Origin: Chloroflexota bacterium
Lineage (GTDB): Bacteria > Chloroflexota > UBA6077 > JADZDV01
Assembly (NCBI GenBank): GCA_020850915.1
Contig: JADZDV010000325.1
Coordinates: forward strand, 1 to 15,639
Direction: 5' to 3'
Length of the DNA stretch: 15,639 nucleotides
The position numbers and the translations under genes are program-made. Of the stretch, positions 1-7,914 are shown piece after piece. The stretch's first letter is position 1; every line of letters starts with the position of its first letter. The notes beneath the pieces were generated by a model. That model did no database searches. It saw only the letters and a list, made by a program, of their open reading frames with translations, and had not been told where the DNA came from.

Positions 1-156
1 GACTTCCAGATGACGCAACCGTGGAAGACGCGATGGGGGGCCCTGTACCTGCTGAACGAACTGGAGCGCGGTTTTCACAAGCAGAAGCCGGCAAGATCCT
101 CACGCATCACGAAGCTCGGCAACGTATGCGCGAATAGTTTCGGCCGTAGCGGGTGA
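1..156 (+). CDS. C-terminal end of an unrecognised protein (partial)
   Basis: An open frame runs from the left edge to a TGA at 154-156 and gives 51 residues beginning DFQMTQPWKTRWGALYLLNE. I do not recognise the family. The first ~25 codons mostly end in G or C, as expected for coding DNA in this genome. The second half has weaker third-position bias, so the true reading frame may be disrupted, or this may be the fading tail of a relic. It points toward the operon, which is transcribed in the opposite direction, with about 380 bases of gene-free DNA between them. The opposite strand gives only short interrupted frames. Confidence that this is a real gene end is low. Confidence 0.3.
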   Translation, partial: DFQMTQPWKTRWGALYLLNELERGFHKQKPARSSRITKLGNVCANSFGRSG

Positions 157-175
157 CAGCGATGAGCACTCTTGC

Positions 176-205
176 TTGAATGATAGACAGAATTGTCCCT
201 ATAAT
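176..205 (+). promoter_or_regulatory. Candidate sigma-70-type promoter facing right
   Basis: A perfect TATAAT box lies at 200-205. It is preceded by TTGAAT at 176-181 (four of six match the -35 consensus) with an 18-base spacer. Such an AT-rich, near-consensus pair is conspicuous in this GC-rich window. A transcript would start near 212, exactly where the hairpin repeat begins, and would run against the 3' end of the minus-strand operon. No rightward gene follows, so it may drive a non-coding or antisense RNA, be left over from a lost gene, or be fortuitous. Confidence 0.4.
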
Positions 206-211
206 CACCCA

Positions 212-238
212 TCATCCTTCGCTTCGCTCAGGATGACA
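212..238. repeat. PERSEG-type dispersed hairpin repeat
   Basis: The sequence TCATCCTTCGCTTCGCTCAG followed by GATGACA has arms CATCCT (213-218) and AGGATG (230-235) around a CGCTTCGCTC-type loop. From general knowledge this is a very common dispersed intergenic repeat in many bacterial genomes. Reverse-strand translation produces the artefactual peptide CHPERSEG found at the ends of many mis-called proteins, and that is what happens here in the frame antisense to this strand. Its function is unknown. Confidence 0.75.
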
Positions 239-349
239 GGCTGATCGGTGAAGTGATCGCATACTACCGATCCAGCCTGACGGAGCAGTGTTCTTCAGGC
301 TGACAGGTTGATCGGTGACGTGGTCGCTTAATATCAATCCCGTCTGACG
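234..349. repeat. Degenerate direct repeat, two 49-base copies
   Basis: Copy 1 (234-282) and copy 2 (301-349) both start TGACAGG and share TGATCGGTGA, GTG, TCGC and a terminal CTGACG. By eye they agree at 40 of 49 positions without gaps, with a 67-base period. A third partial start, TGACAGGCTGGCAATTCGC, follows at 418-436. The first copy directly abuts the PERSEG hairpin, so the array looks like decayed tandem copies of one larger dispersed element rather than a gene. Confidence 0.6.
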
Positions 350-496
350 CTGCTGTATGCTCCGAGGCTGCCTACCATCGCGTCCTCGCTCCCAAGCGCG
401 AGATGAGACTCTCGGGCTGACAGGCTGGCAATTCGCGGCACGGCCACCAGCGCCTGGCACAAGGTACGCTATTGTAGGGTGGTCCTCCGAGACAGA

Positions 497-531
497 GAGG
501 CTGGCGCCTCCCGTGCGCGGACGTCGGTCCG
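497..531 (-). terminator. Possible weak terminator hairpins after the operon
   Basis: Two short GC stems lie just past the stop codon of the last operon gene. CGGAC/GTCCG is at 518-522 and 527-531 with a 4-base loop, and GAGGC/GCCTC is at 497-501 and 506-510 with a 4-base loop. Neither is followed on the minus strand by a run of T; there is only a pyrimidine-rich TCTCTGTCTC. They could slow or end transcription, but this is not a canonical intrinsic terminator. Confidence 0.22.
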
Positions 532-534
532 GGC

Positions 535-2565
535 TTACGACGCTGGGCCCAGGACGGCGTACCAGTCGTCCTGGTAGAGGGGGCGCAGGCCGATGGCGGC
601 GAGGTCCGCGGCGGTGGCGATGTAGGCGACGATGCGCTCGAGGTAGAAGTCGGCCCGGGCTTCGAAGCGCACGTCGTTCAGGCCGGCTTTCAGCGCCACC
701 TGCCGCGTCACGTCCACCCAGGACTCGCGGGCGAGCTCGCCCTCGGCAAGCTCGTAGCTCGTGCCGTTGACGGTGATGACGCCCGCGACGCGACCGGAGC
801 CCGTCTGACGGCGGAGGCGCATCGAGAGGGTCGCCGTCTGATCGCGCGGGCTGTAGATCTGGGAGGCGATGTCGTCTTCCTTGCCGAGGTTCAGGTACTC
901 GAAGTGGTTCGTCTCGACCACGGTCGGGCCGCCTTTGGTTCGGATCGCCCGCGGCGGGAGATCGACCAGGGCATAGTGGTCGTCCTGCCTCTTGACGACC
1001 AGGTATGACGCCTGGTAGCGGAGCATCGCCTGGGCCATCTGAGCTGGGTCGCCGCCGTAGGCGATGCCCAGGTCTGTGCGCCGGTCCAGCTCCGATCGGC
1101 CGGTCATCCGCTCCACGTTGAAGGCGAGCTTGATGGCGGCCGTGGGATAGAGGTAGAGCAGCTTGTCGCCGGCGTAATACCAGACCATCGTCGCTTCGGG
1201 AATGGGCGAGATGACCGTCTTCGGACCCTCGGCGCGGGCTCGGTCGGCCAGCCAGGCGCCGAACGCGAAGTTGCCGTCCAGATCCCAGTCGCGGTCGGCG
1301 AAGGATGGCGTGTTCCAGAACTCCGCGACACGCTGCCAGGTGCCCCAGCTGGCCGGCACGGCGGCCAGAACGCCGATGGCAAGCCAGGCGCCGGCGGCGA
1401 GCGGACGCGCCAGGACGAGCCGCCGCATGAGGCCGTGCGCCAGACCGTAGGCGGCCATGATCATGAGCGGCTGCGAGGCGAACTGCCACAGCCGGCGCGG
1501 GAAGAAGGTGTCGCCGCCGGGGAAATCGGTCGGGCGGGCGATCGCCATGATCGTCGGCGCGGCCCACCACACCAGGAGCAGCAGCGAGCCGAGATCGCGC
1601 TGACGCAGCAGCCGCCGAGCAGTCATGACGATGCCCAGAATGCCGAGCGGCAGGAAAAGGCCGAACTCCAGCGGTACCTCCTGGAGCGGCAGCTTGATCG
1701 GCACGCGCGAGGCGGGCATGTGGACGCCGAAGTCGCGGCTCTGAATGATCGATACGAGCATCCAGACCCACCAGAACGACGAGACGGCCAGGGCGATCGC
1801 GGACACGACCATGCCGAGGCGCACCATGCGGGCGAAGAGATCGCGCCGCGGGACGAGCAGGAGCAGCAGGTACAGCCCGAGGACCGGCGCGGCGAAGAAG
1901 GCGGTCTGGGTGTGGGCGAGGATCATGACGCCGAGAGCGAGGCCGGCCAGTGGAGCGCCAGGGCGCCAGTTGTGGACCAGGCCGCGGTAGAAACAGGCGA
2001 ACCCGAGCGGCAGGAGCAGGAAGGCGATGTCGCGGGGGAAGAGCGGAAAGAAGTTGTGCTGTCCGACGAACAGCGAGTCGACCCAGACGCGGTCCGGCGC
2101 GATGCGCCAGCCACCGCCGAACGTCGAGCAGAACGCGCCGACCAGCGCGACTACGCGGTCGAAGCCGAGCGTGCGGGCCAGGAAGTACGCCGCCAGCGGC
2201 GTGAGGGGCGAGGCTGCGATGGAGAGCAGGCGCACCCCTTCGAGGGGGTCGATGTGCAGCAGGGCGGCCAGGCCGGCTGCCAGGTAGTGGAGCAACGGGG
2301 AGTAGAAGGCCGGCAGGCCGGCGTACGGTCCGCCCGGCAGGAGCTCTCCGTTCAGGATCTCGGCCATCAGGGCGCGGTGGTAGATCGTGTCGCCGGTCCA
2401 GAGCCAGGTCTTGTGGATGAAGACACCGCCCTGGACCAGCATGGCGATGACCGCCAGCGCCAGCAGGCCCACGACTGCCCACGACCGAGGCAGGCTCAGC
2501 TCAGCGGCCTCGGAGGCCGGGCGGAGCCGGGGCAGCACCTTCGAGAGCGGGGCGAGCGAGATCAC
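535..2565 (-). CDS. Divergent GT-C-like polytopic membrane protein with a beta-rich C-terminal domain (operon gene 7)
   Basis: This 676-residue protein is predicted to be an integral membrane protein. It has a first hydrophobic helix at about 28-50, many further helices to about residue 405, then a soluble tail. The first external loop holds TGDTIYH (57-63), with a single acidic residue D59 where the other genes have Asp-Glu. The loop through about residue 110 and the RRLWQFASQPL segment (357-367) resemble uncharacterised GT-C-type membrane proteins more than classical ArnT/PMT. Residues ~577-650 alternate hydrophobic strands and include VTVNGTSYELAEGE (598-610 region) and GLNDVRFEA. This looks like a beta-sandwich, perhaps carbohydrate-binding; that is inference. 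The GTG start overlaps the stop of the preceding gene as GTGA, which fixes the start. The stop is TAA at 535-537. It is last in the operon. A glycosyltransferase role is plausible; catalysis is uncertain because the paired acidic motif is missing. Confidence 0.85.
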   Translation of the reverse strand: MISLAPLSKVLPRLRPASEAAELSLPRSWAVVGLLALAVIAMLVQGGVFIHKTWLWTGDTIYHRALMAEILNGELLPGGPYAGLPAFYSPLLHYLAAGLAALLHIDPLEGVRLLSIAASPLTPLAAYFLARTLGFDRVVALVGAFCSTFGGGWRIAPDRVWVDSLFVGQHNFFPLFPRDIAFLLLPLGFACFYRGLVHNWRPGAPLAGLALGVMILAHTQTAFFAAPVLGLYLLLLLVPRRDLFARMVRLGMVVSAIALAVSSFWWVWMLVSIIQSRDFGVHMPASRVPIKLPLQEVPLEFGLFLPLGILGIVMTARRLLRQRDLGSLLLLVWWAAPTIMAIARPTDFPGGDTFFPRRLWQFASQPLMIMAAYGLAHGLMRRLVLARPLAAGAWLAIGVLAAVPASWGTWQRVAEFWNTPSFADRDWDLDGNFAFGAWLADRARAEGPKTVISPIPEATMVWYYAGDKLLYLYPTAAIKLAFNVERMTGRSELDRRTDLGIAYGGDPAQMAQAMLRYQASYLVVKRQDDHYALVDLPPRAIRTKGGPTVVETNHFEYLNLGKEDDIASQIYSPRDQTATLSMRLRRQTGSGRVAGVITVNGTSYELAEGELARESWVDVTRQVALKAGLNDVRFEARADFYLERIVAYIATAADLAAIGLRPLYQDDWYAVLGPAS

Positions 2566-4241
2566 GATGGCGCCACCCCAGACAGGGCGCCGGCCGCCCC
2601 GGGGTTCAGCGCGTAGACCTTGATCGTCGGCCCGGTCCGGGCGTAGCGCTGGAGGTTGTTGAAGGGGGAGTAGAGCTCTTCGATGTCGAATGGCAATGCG
2701 CTTCCATCGCGCGCGGGCGAGAACGTGGCGACCAGCCGCGCCTCACGGTCGACCTGCTGATAGAAGCCGACCGTCCCGGGGAAGCGCTGGTACTGGAAGC
2801 TCGACAGAACAAGGTAATCGAAGCCGCTCTGCCGGTACCAGGCCACGTCGTGAACGCCCAGGCTCGGGTCGGCGAAGATGTCAACGTTGAACCGCCCGCG
2901 CTCTGGCAGGCTCTCCCTCGGCCGGCGGTCGCGGATGCTGTAGTCGTCGATCGCCAGCCTGGCGCCCGGCGCCGCGTGCTCGTCCAGCCAAGCGTACGCG
3001 AGTGTGCGGGTGTCGTCCGCCTGGAGCAGGCGGTTGTGGAGGACGTCGTTCCAGAGGTTCGGCCCGATCGTCAGCAGGGCCAGGGCGAGGATGCAGGGGA
3101 GCTGGACCGGTCGGGGGGCCAGGCGCGCCAGCTCCACGACCGCGAAAGCGGCGGCCAGCGCGAGGAACGGCAGGACGGGCACGACGAAGCGGGCGAAGAA
3201 GAGGTGCACCGTCAGCATGAACGCCAGATAGACAAGCGGATAGCCCAGCAGGACGCCAGCCGAGAGCGGCCGGCGCCACGTGAGGAGCGCGGCACCGACG
3301 ACGCTCAAGACCAGTGCAACCGGCCCAAAGCCCTGGACCAGCGTGGTCAGGTGGAGCCAGCTCACCGGATCGCTGCTCTGCCCCTCCCAACCGAGCCGGC
3401 TGAAGCGGCGTTGGACGAGGAAGTCGCCCCAGAAGGTCTTCCAGTCGAGCACGGTGTATGGCGTGCCGAGCAGGTAGGCCAGCAGCGCTACGATGCCGGC
3501 CGCTAGCAGCAGCCCGGCGGCCGCGAGAAGCGGCCGGGCGACGGCTCGCGGCGGGCGGATGCGAAAGCCGCTGGCGGCCAGGGCGGCGACGGCGAGGGGG
3601 ACGATGAAGAAGCCGGCGTTGTACTTGGCCGAGGTGGCGAGACCGCCCCAGATGCTGCTCATCAGGGCGTGCTTCCGGCCGTTCCGCTCGGCGAGGCGCG
3701 CCGCGGCGAGCACGGAGAGCGCCAGGAAGAACGTGGCCGGCACGTCGTTGGTGGCGAAGTGGGAGTCGCGGACGTGGAGGAAGGAGGTGGCCAGGAAGAG
3801 AGCGCCGAGCAACGCGGCGCCCCGGCCAAGCAGGAGGTTGCCGAGGTGCGCCGTAACGACGACGGTGGCGGCGCCCATCAGCGCGCTGGTCAGGCGCCCC
3901 AGGAACGGATAGATCGAGGGCGGTTGGAGCAGGTCGGCAAGCTGGCCGAGCTGCTCCTTGACCGGTCCGAGCTGGTCGCCCAGCGGCCCGGCCTGCTGGA
4001 CGGCGAGATCCTCGAGCCAGAGGATGTAGGTGAAGAGGCTGGGGTTGCGGAAGTACTTGGGGTTCAGGTTGCCGTTCCGGACCATGTCGGCGGCCTTCTG
4101 GACATAGTGGCCCTCGTCCGGATGGAACTGCCACGGAAGCTGCCAATCGGCCCCCCAGAGGCGCAGAGCAAGGGCGACTCCGAGCAGGGGGAAGAGCGCC
4201 GCTGAGGAGATCCGACCGCTGGGCGGCGACCAGCGGTTCAC
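2562..4241 (-). CDS. Glycosyltransferase family 39 membrane protein, ArnT/PMT-like (operon gene 6)
   Basis: 559 residues. A hydrophobic helix at about 12-30 is followed by the external loop HPDEGHY (40-46), with the Asp42-Glu43 pair expected for the catalytic acid site of polyprenyl-phosphate-dependent GT-C enzymes. A second acidic motif, RDSHFATND (158-166), matches the usual position of the second loop aspartate. Further membrane helices run to about residue 410. The last ~150 residues form an external soluble part containing DYLVLSSFQYQRFPG and FNNLQRYARTGPTIKVY. Family knowledge predicts transfer of a sugar from a lipid-phosphate carrier to an acceptor on the outer membrane face; donor and acceptor are unknown. 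It is clearly in the same superfamily as its upstream neighbours but lacks their GHPGV and KKFDRY motifs, so it belongs to a different subgroup. The start is GTG, overlapping the upstream stop as GTGA, and its own stop overlaps the next start in the same way. Confidence 0.9.
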   Translation of the reverse strand: MNRWSPPSGRISSAALFPLLGVALALRLWGADWQLPWQFHPDEGHYVQKAADMVRNGNLNPKYFRNPSLFTYILWLEDLAVQQAGPLGDQLGPVKEQLGQLADLLQPPSIYPFLGRLTSALMGAATVVVTAHLGNLLLGRGAALLGALFLATSFLHVRDSHFATNDVPATFFLALSVLAAARLAERNGRKHALMSSIWGGLATSAKYNAGFFIVPLAVAALAASGFRIRPPRAVARPLLAAAGLLLAAGIVALLAYLLGTPYTVLDWKTFWGDFLVQRRFSRLGWEGQSSDPVSWLHLTTLVQGFGPVALVLSVVGAALLTWRRPLSAGVLLGYPLVYLAFMLTVHLFFARFVVPVLPFLALAAAFAVVELARLAPRPVQLPCILALALLTIGPNLWNDVLHNRLLQADDTRTLAYAWLDEHAAPGARLAIDDYSIRDRRPRESLPERGRFNVDIFADPSLGVHDVAWYRQSGFDYLVLSSFQYQRFPGTVGFYQQVDREARLVATFSPARDGSALPFDIEELYSPFNNLQRYARTGPTIKVYALNPGAAGALSGVAPS

Positions 4242-6241
4242 TGAGCCTGCACCCGTTCGAGCGTAGTGGGGCCGGCCACGGTCTGGCCGCGCGCGTCGTC
4301 GAGCCGGACAGCGACCTCCATGGGGCCCTTCGCGGCGGCCTTGAGGCGCGCGTCTGTGATGATGAGCCCACCTTCACGGAGCGCCTCGGCGATCGGCCGG
4401 CGCTCGGCGGCGACGATCGAGCCGGCCGCGTCGCGGAGCAGCAGGACGACCTGGCCCTGGGTTGGACTGGTTTCGCGCCAGCGCAGGCGGAGCGGCACCT
4501 CGTCGCCCACCTTGAGCACGCCGGCGCTCGGGGCGAAGGTGTAGCCGTCCAGCGTCAGGCCGCCGAGCGTCTGACCGCCCGGCCGGTCGACCTGGGCCCA
4601 GGGGCCGCGGTACACCCGGGCGTACTCGATGCCGTTGATCTGCACCACGAATTCGGGCTGCTGGTTGCCCACGAGCGGCTGCCAGATCTCTTCGTCCGCG
4701 TGCCGCTGGATCGTATTGACGTACGGGACGATGTACTCGGCCAGCTCCGAGCGCTCAATGGGCATCGCTGTCCCGACCAGGTGTGCCTGGAGGACTCGAT
4801 GGTAAGAGGTCGCCACGACTGGTGCGCCGAGGACGATCGGCTTGCGGTTGAGGTAGGCGGCCACCTGGTCCAGCCCCTCGCCCCAGCCGAGGATGAGCGC
4901 CCAGCGCGCGAAGGCGCTGCCGCCGGCGAGCGGATCGTAGTAGGCCAGATAGTAGGGCCAGACGGAGGCGAGCGGCCAGACCGCCAGCACGACTCCCGCG
5001 GCGCCGGCCAGCATCGGCCCAGGCTGGCGCAGGGCACGTGGATTGGTCCACCCGAACAGGTCCCGGGCCGCGCTCCAGAGACCCCAGCCTGCCAGCAGCA
5101 GCAAGCCGGGGTAAGCTGGCAGGAGGTAGCGGTCGAACTTCTTGGTGGCGATCGTCACGAGCAGGGCGAAGCCGAGGGCGTACAGTGCCAGGTAGGCGGC
5201 GCCGCGACTCCCGCCCAGCAGGCTTCGCCGCGACCGCCAGAGCCACGCGATGGCTAGCACGAGCCCGAGCATGGTCAGCGGCGTCGAGCGCAGGAGCAGG
5301 GTCATCGGGTAGAGCAGTGGACCGGGGTCCTCGGTCGGCTGGCCCCAGAAGTAGTTGTCGTGCTCCGAGCCGCTGTTGCCGCGGGCGAACTGGAGCACTT
5401 TCGCAAACGTGCCGGCCGGATCCACCCGCACGGCTGGCCAGAGCGTCCAGGCGACAAGGTAGGCCAGCGCCGCCCAGACGCTCAAGGAGACGACCAGCTC
5501 GCGCACGCCCCAGGCCCGCGCGCTGGCCTCGGCCGGGGCGCCACCGTAGTCTGCCGGCGCTGGCTTCGCGGCCCGCGGACGCGACTGGAGCAACTGGAGG
5601 GCGGCGACGCCCGGCAGGAAGGCGAGCAGGTAGACCGAAGGGGCTTTTGTCAGGAGCGCGAGGCCGGTGAAGAGGCCGCAGCCGGCGAGGTAGGCCCAGG
5701 CGCTCCGGCGTCGCGGCGCGGTCCAGCAGGCGAAGCCGCAGACGGCCGCCAGCGCCATGAAGGAGGTCAGCAGGCCGTCCAGGTGGATCAGCCGGGAGTG
5801 AGCGCCCAGGAACGGGTCCAGCGCCATCAGGACGCCGCCCACCGCGGCGGGACCGAGGCCGATCAGACCGGCCGCCAGCCAGATCAGCGCGCCCAACGCC
5901 ACGGCGTTGACGACCGTAGGCAGCCGTCGGGCCGCGATCAAGGCGTCCAGGTAGCCGTCACGCTGGGTGACGTCCGGTCGGCCGCGCTGAGTGGCCATTG
6001 CCGCGACCCGCTCGGAGCCCATCCCGAGCGAGCCGAGCCACATCGTCGTGACGCCCGGGTGGCCGACGAGAAAGGTAGCGGCAAAGTCGCGCTGGCGGAT
6101 CGAGCTGGCGAAGTCCGCGGCGCGGGCGACCCAGCGCGACTCGTCAATCGTGGCGTAGCGGCCCAGCTCCGGCAGGCGCACGCCGAGCGCCAGGAGCGCA
6201 ATGGCCGTGGCGGCGGTGAGCCGCGAGACGTTTGACCTCAT
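4238..6241 (-). CDS. Glycosyltransferase family 39 paralogue with C-terminal soluble domain (operon gene 5)
   Basis: 667 residues from the ATG at 6241. I chose this start over the longer open frame (to 6358) because it forms an ATGA overlap with the upstream stop, and the 39 extra residues are arginine-rich and non-membrane. Motifs in order: TIDESRW (31-37) with Asp33-Glu34 in the first external loop; GHPGVTTMW (60-68); HSRLIHLDG (148-156) with Asp155; LLTKAP (196-201); DPGPLLYP (305-312); KKFDRY (367-372); a Trp-Pro-Tyr-Tyr motif near 428; GWGEGLDQV (452-460); INGIEYARVY (535-544). All are shared with operon genes 2-4. Residues ~550-667 form an extra domain with VGDEVPLRLRW (578-588) and VVLLLRDAAGS, resembling a beta-sandwich and similar in layout to the tail of operon gene 2. 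It is expected to use a polyprenyl-phosphate sugar donor at the external face of the membrane; the specificity is unknown. Confidence 0.92.
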   Translation of the reverse strand: MRSNVSRLTAATAIALLALGVRLPELGRYATIDESRWVARAADFASSIRQRDFAATFLVGHPGVTTMWLGSLGMGSERVAAMATQRGRPDVTQRDGYLDALIAARRLPTVVNAVALGALIWLAAGLIGLGPAAVGGVLMALDPFLGAHSRLIHLDGLLTSFMALAAVCGFACWTAPRRRSAWAYLAGCGLFTGLALLTKAPSVYLLAFLPGVAALQLLQSRPRAAKPAPADYGGAPAEASARAWGVRELVVSLSVWAALAYLVAWTLWPAVRVDPAGTFAKVLQFARGNSGSEHDNYFWGQPTEDPGPLLYPMTLLLRSTPLTMLGLVLAIAWLWRSRRSLLGGSRGAAYLALYALGFALLVTIATKKFDRYLLPAYPGLLLLAGWGLWSAARDLFGWTNPRALRQPGPMLAGAAGVVLAVWPLASVWPYYLAYYDPLAGGSAFARWALILGWGEGLDQVAAYLNRKPIVLGAPVVATSYHRVLQAHLVGTAMPIERSELAEYIVPYVNTIQRHADEEIWQPLVGNQQPEFVVQINGIEYARVYRGPWAQVDRPGGQTLGGLTLDGYTFAPSAGVLKVGDEVPLRLRWRETSPTQGQVVLLLRDAAGSIVAAERRPIAEALREGGLIITDARLKAAAKGPMEVAVRLDDARGQTVAGPTTLERVQAQ

Positions 6242-7914
6242 CTGCCGAGCTTCGCCAGGTGGGGCCCGGGGTAGAGCGCGGCCATCTCGATGCCGTTGAT
6301 CCAGAAGCGCTCGACCGGCATGTGCTCCACGAAGTACTGCTCCATGCCGGCCCCCCATCGGTGCATCTGGATGCGGCGGCCGTAGACGATGACGTAATCC
6401 GCGTCGCTGGGGATGCGGTCGCGCAACGGCTCGCCGTCACACTGGCAGGTCGCTAGGAGCAGGTCGAAGCTGTGCGAGACGATCCAGAGACGATCGCGGT
6501 CCGGCTGGGCGGCGATCCAGGCGGCGGCCTGGTCCATTCCTTCGCCGTTGCCGACCATGGTCGTGGCGGCCGCGCCCGGGCCGCCGCCCAGCAGCGGGTT
6601 GAAGTAGGCCATGTAGTACGGGAAGACGCTCAACGGCGCGGAGGTCTGGAACGCCGCGAGCGCCAACAACGCCGCGGTCGCCGCGGCGCGGATCGGCAGC
6701 GGCGCTAGCAGCGGTTTGACGCGCCGCCAGAGGAGCCACCAGCCGAAGCCCGCCAGGAGCAGCACGCCTGGCACGGTCGGCAGGCCGTAGCGGTCGAACT
6801 TCTTCTGAGCGATGGTCACCAGGAGCAGGAAGCCCAGCACGTAGAGGCCGATGGCGAGCAGGGCGGGGCTGCGCGGCCGGAGCATCCGCCGCATCGGCCA
6901 CGCGAGGATTACGGCCGAGAGGAGCCCGATCGTGCCCAGGGGAGTGAGCCGGAAGGCAAGCGCCACCGGGTAGAACAGCGGACCGGGGTTCTGGCTGACG
7001 TTGCCGAGGAAGAAGCTGCCGACCTCGTCCGGCTCGCCGCCGGTCTCGCGCACGAAGGCGACCATGCGGGTGAGGCTGCTGAGGGGGTTGACCCACATCG
7101 ACGGCCAGAGCGCCACAAAGACGACCATCGCTAGCCCGGCCCAGAGCGCGAGGTCCACGACGGTCCGGCGCGGCGCGGCGTGTCCCCGGATCGCGGCCAG
7201 AAACGGCACGTACGCCAAGAGGAAGATGGCCGGCGCCTTGGTGAGCAGGGCGAGCCCAGTCAGGCCACCAGCGGCGAGCAGCCAGGCGCGGCGACCGTTT
7301 CCGACCCAGTAGACCGCGGCGCAGAGGGCCGCCAGCGCTACCAGGCCGGCAAGCAGACCGTCCATGTGGACGAGCTGCGAATGGGCAATGTCGAAAGGGT
7401 CCAGGGCCAACAGGCCGGCGCCAACGGAGGCTGGGCCGATGCCAAGCAGGCGCCAGGCTGCCAGGCCGATCGCCGCGACCAGCAGGGCGTTGGCGACGGC
7501 GAAGGCACGGCGCGCGTCCACCAGCGCCTGGAAGAAGCCGGGTACGCGAGTGACATATCGCGCGCCGGTGACCGGGTCGGCGAACCGGATGGCGTTCGAG
7601 AAGCCCTGGCCCAGCGCCGAGAGCCACATCGTCGTCACGCCGGGATGGCCGTTCTGGTAGGTACGGCCAAGCTGCCCGATCGACAGCCCGTAGGTGAAGC
7701 CGCCCGTCCGTCGCATCCAGCTATCTTCGTCCGAGGTCATGAAGACATCGCGGCCCAGCAGGCGCGGCGTGACCGCCAGGGCGAAGATCGCCAGGAAGAA
7801 GAGCAGGCCGGCAAGGAGCCTCGGCGCCCGCGACGGCGCGGACATTGGCCGGCGAGCTGCCACCTCGGCAGCCCGCGCTGTGTCCGTGGCGGCGCTCCGG
7901 GTCTGCACGCTCAC
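6238..7914 (-). CDS. Glycosyltransferase family 39 paralogue (operon gene 4)
   Basis: 558 residues. The cytoplasmic N-terminus (1-30) is basic and disordered-looking. The first helix spans about 32-50, and the first external loop has SDEDSW (61-66) with Asp62-Glu63. Then come GHPGVTTMW (89-97), FADPVTGARYVTRVPGF (111-127), HSQLVHMDG (178-186), LLTKAP (223-228), LWPSMWVNP (269-277), FFLG (301-304), NPGPLFYPVA (309-318), KKFDRY (371-376), FPYYMAYFNPLLGGG (431-445) and INGIEMAALYPGP (539-551). It is closest to operon gene 3, with which it shares the FADPVTG...RV block. An ATCQC segment (488-492) puts two cysteines in the C-terminal external part that the paralogues lack. The GTG start overlaps the upstream stop as GTGA; Met24 is a possible alternative start. 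It lacks the extra C-terminal domain of operon genes 2 and 5. The sugar and acceptor are unknown. Confidence 0.92.
   Translation of the reverse strand: MSVQTRSAATDTARAAEVAARRPMSAPSRAPRLLAGLLFFLAIFALAVTPRLLGRDVFMTSDEDSWMRRTGGFTYGLSIGQLGRTYQNGHPGVTTMWLSALGQGFSNAIRFADPVTGARYVTRVPGFFQALVDARRAFAVANALLVAAIGLAAWRLLGIGPASVGAGLLALDPFDIAHSQLVHMDGLLAGLVALAALCAAVYWVGNGRRAWLLAAGGLTGLALLTKAPAIFLLAYVPFLAAIRGHAAPRRTVVDLALWAGLAMVVFVALWPSMWVNPLSSLTRMVAFVRETGGEPDEVGSFFLGNVSQNPGPLFYPVALAFRLTPLGTIGLLSAVILAWPMRRMLRPRSPALLAIGLYVLGFLLLVTIAQKKFDRYGLPTVPGVLLLAGFGWWLLWRRVKPLLAPLPIRAAATAALLALAAFQTSAPLSVFPYYMAYFNPLLGGGPGAAATTMVGNGEGMDQAAAWIAAQPDRDRLWIVSHSFDLLLATCQCDGEPLRDRIPSDADYVIVYGRRIQMHRWGAGMEQYFVEHMPVERFWINGIEMAALYPGPHLAKLGR

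Noticed and set aside
212..2482. A 756-codon open frame on the minus strand, in another frame of the last operon gene
   Set aside because: It is rich in Arg, Pro and Gly with no membrane helices, overlaps the well-supported 535-2565 gene, and ends in the CHPERSEG artefact of the dispersed repeat. It is a GC-driven shadow frame.
1435..2616. A 393-codon plus-strand frame antisense to the last operon gene
   Set aside because: Its Glu/Arg/Gln/Asp-rich sequence is the typical antisense image of a hydrophobic GC-rich gene. It has no recognisable domain and no start signal. Similar plus-strand shadows under every operon gene were dropped for the same reason.
2881..4377. A 498-codon minus-strand frame overlapping operon genes 5 and 6
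   Set aside because: It is low-complexity Arg/Pro/Ala composition without domains and lies across a junction where both real genes have clear family motifs and coupled stop/start codons.
6242..6358. N-terminal 39-codon extension of operon gene 5
   Set aside because: It lies inside the preceding gene, is arginine-rich, and the downstream ATG forms the same 4-base overlap seen at neighbouring junctions.
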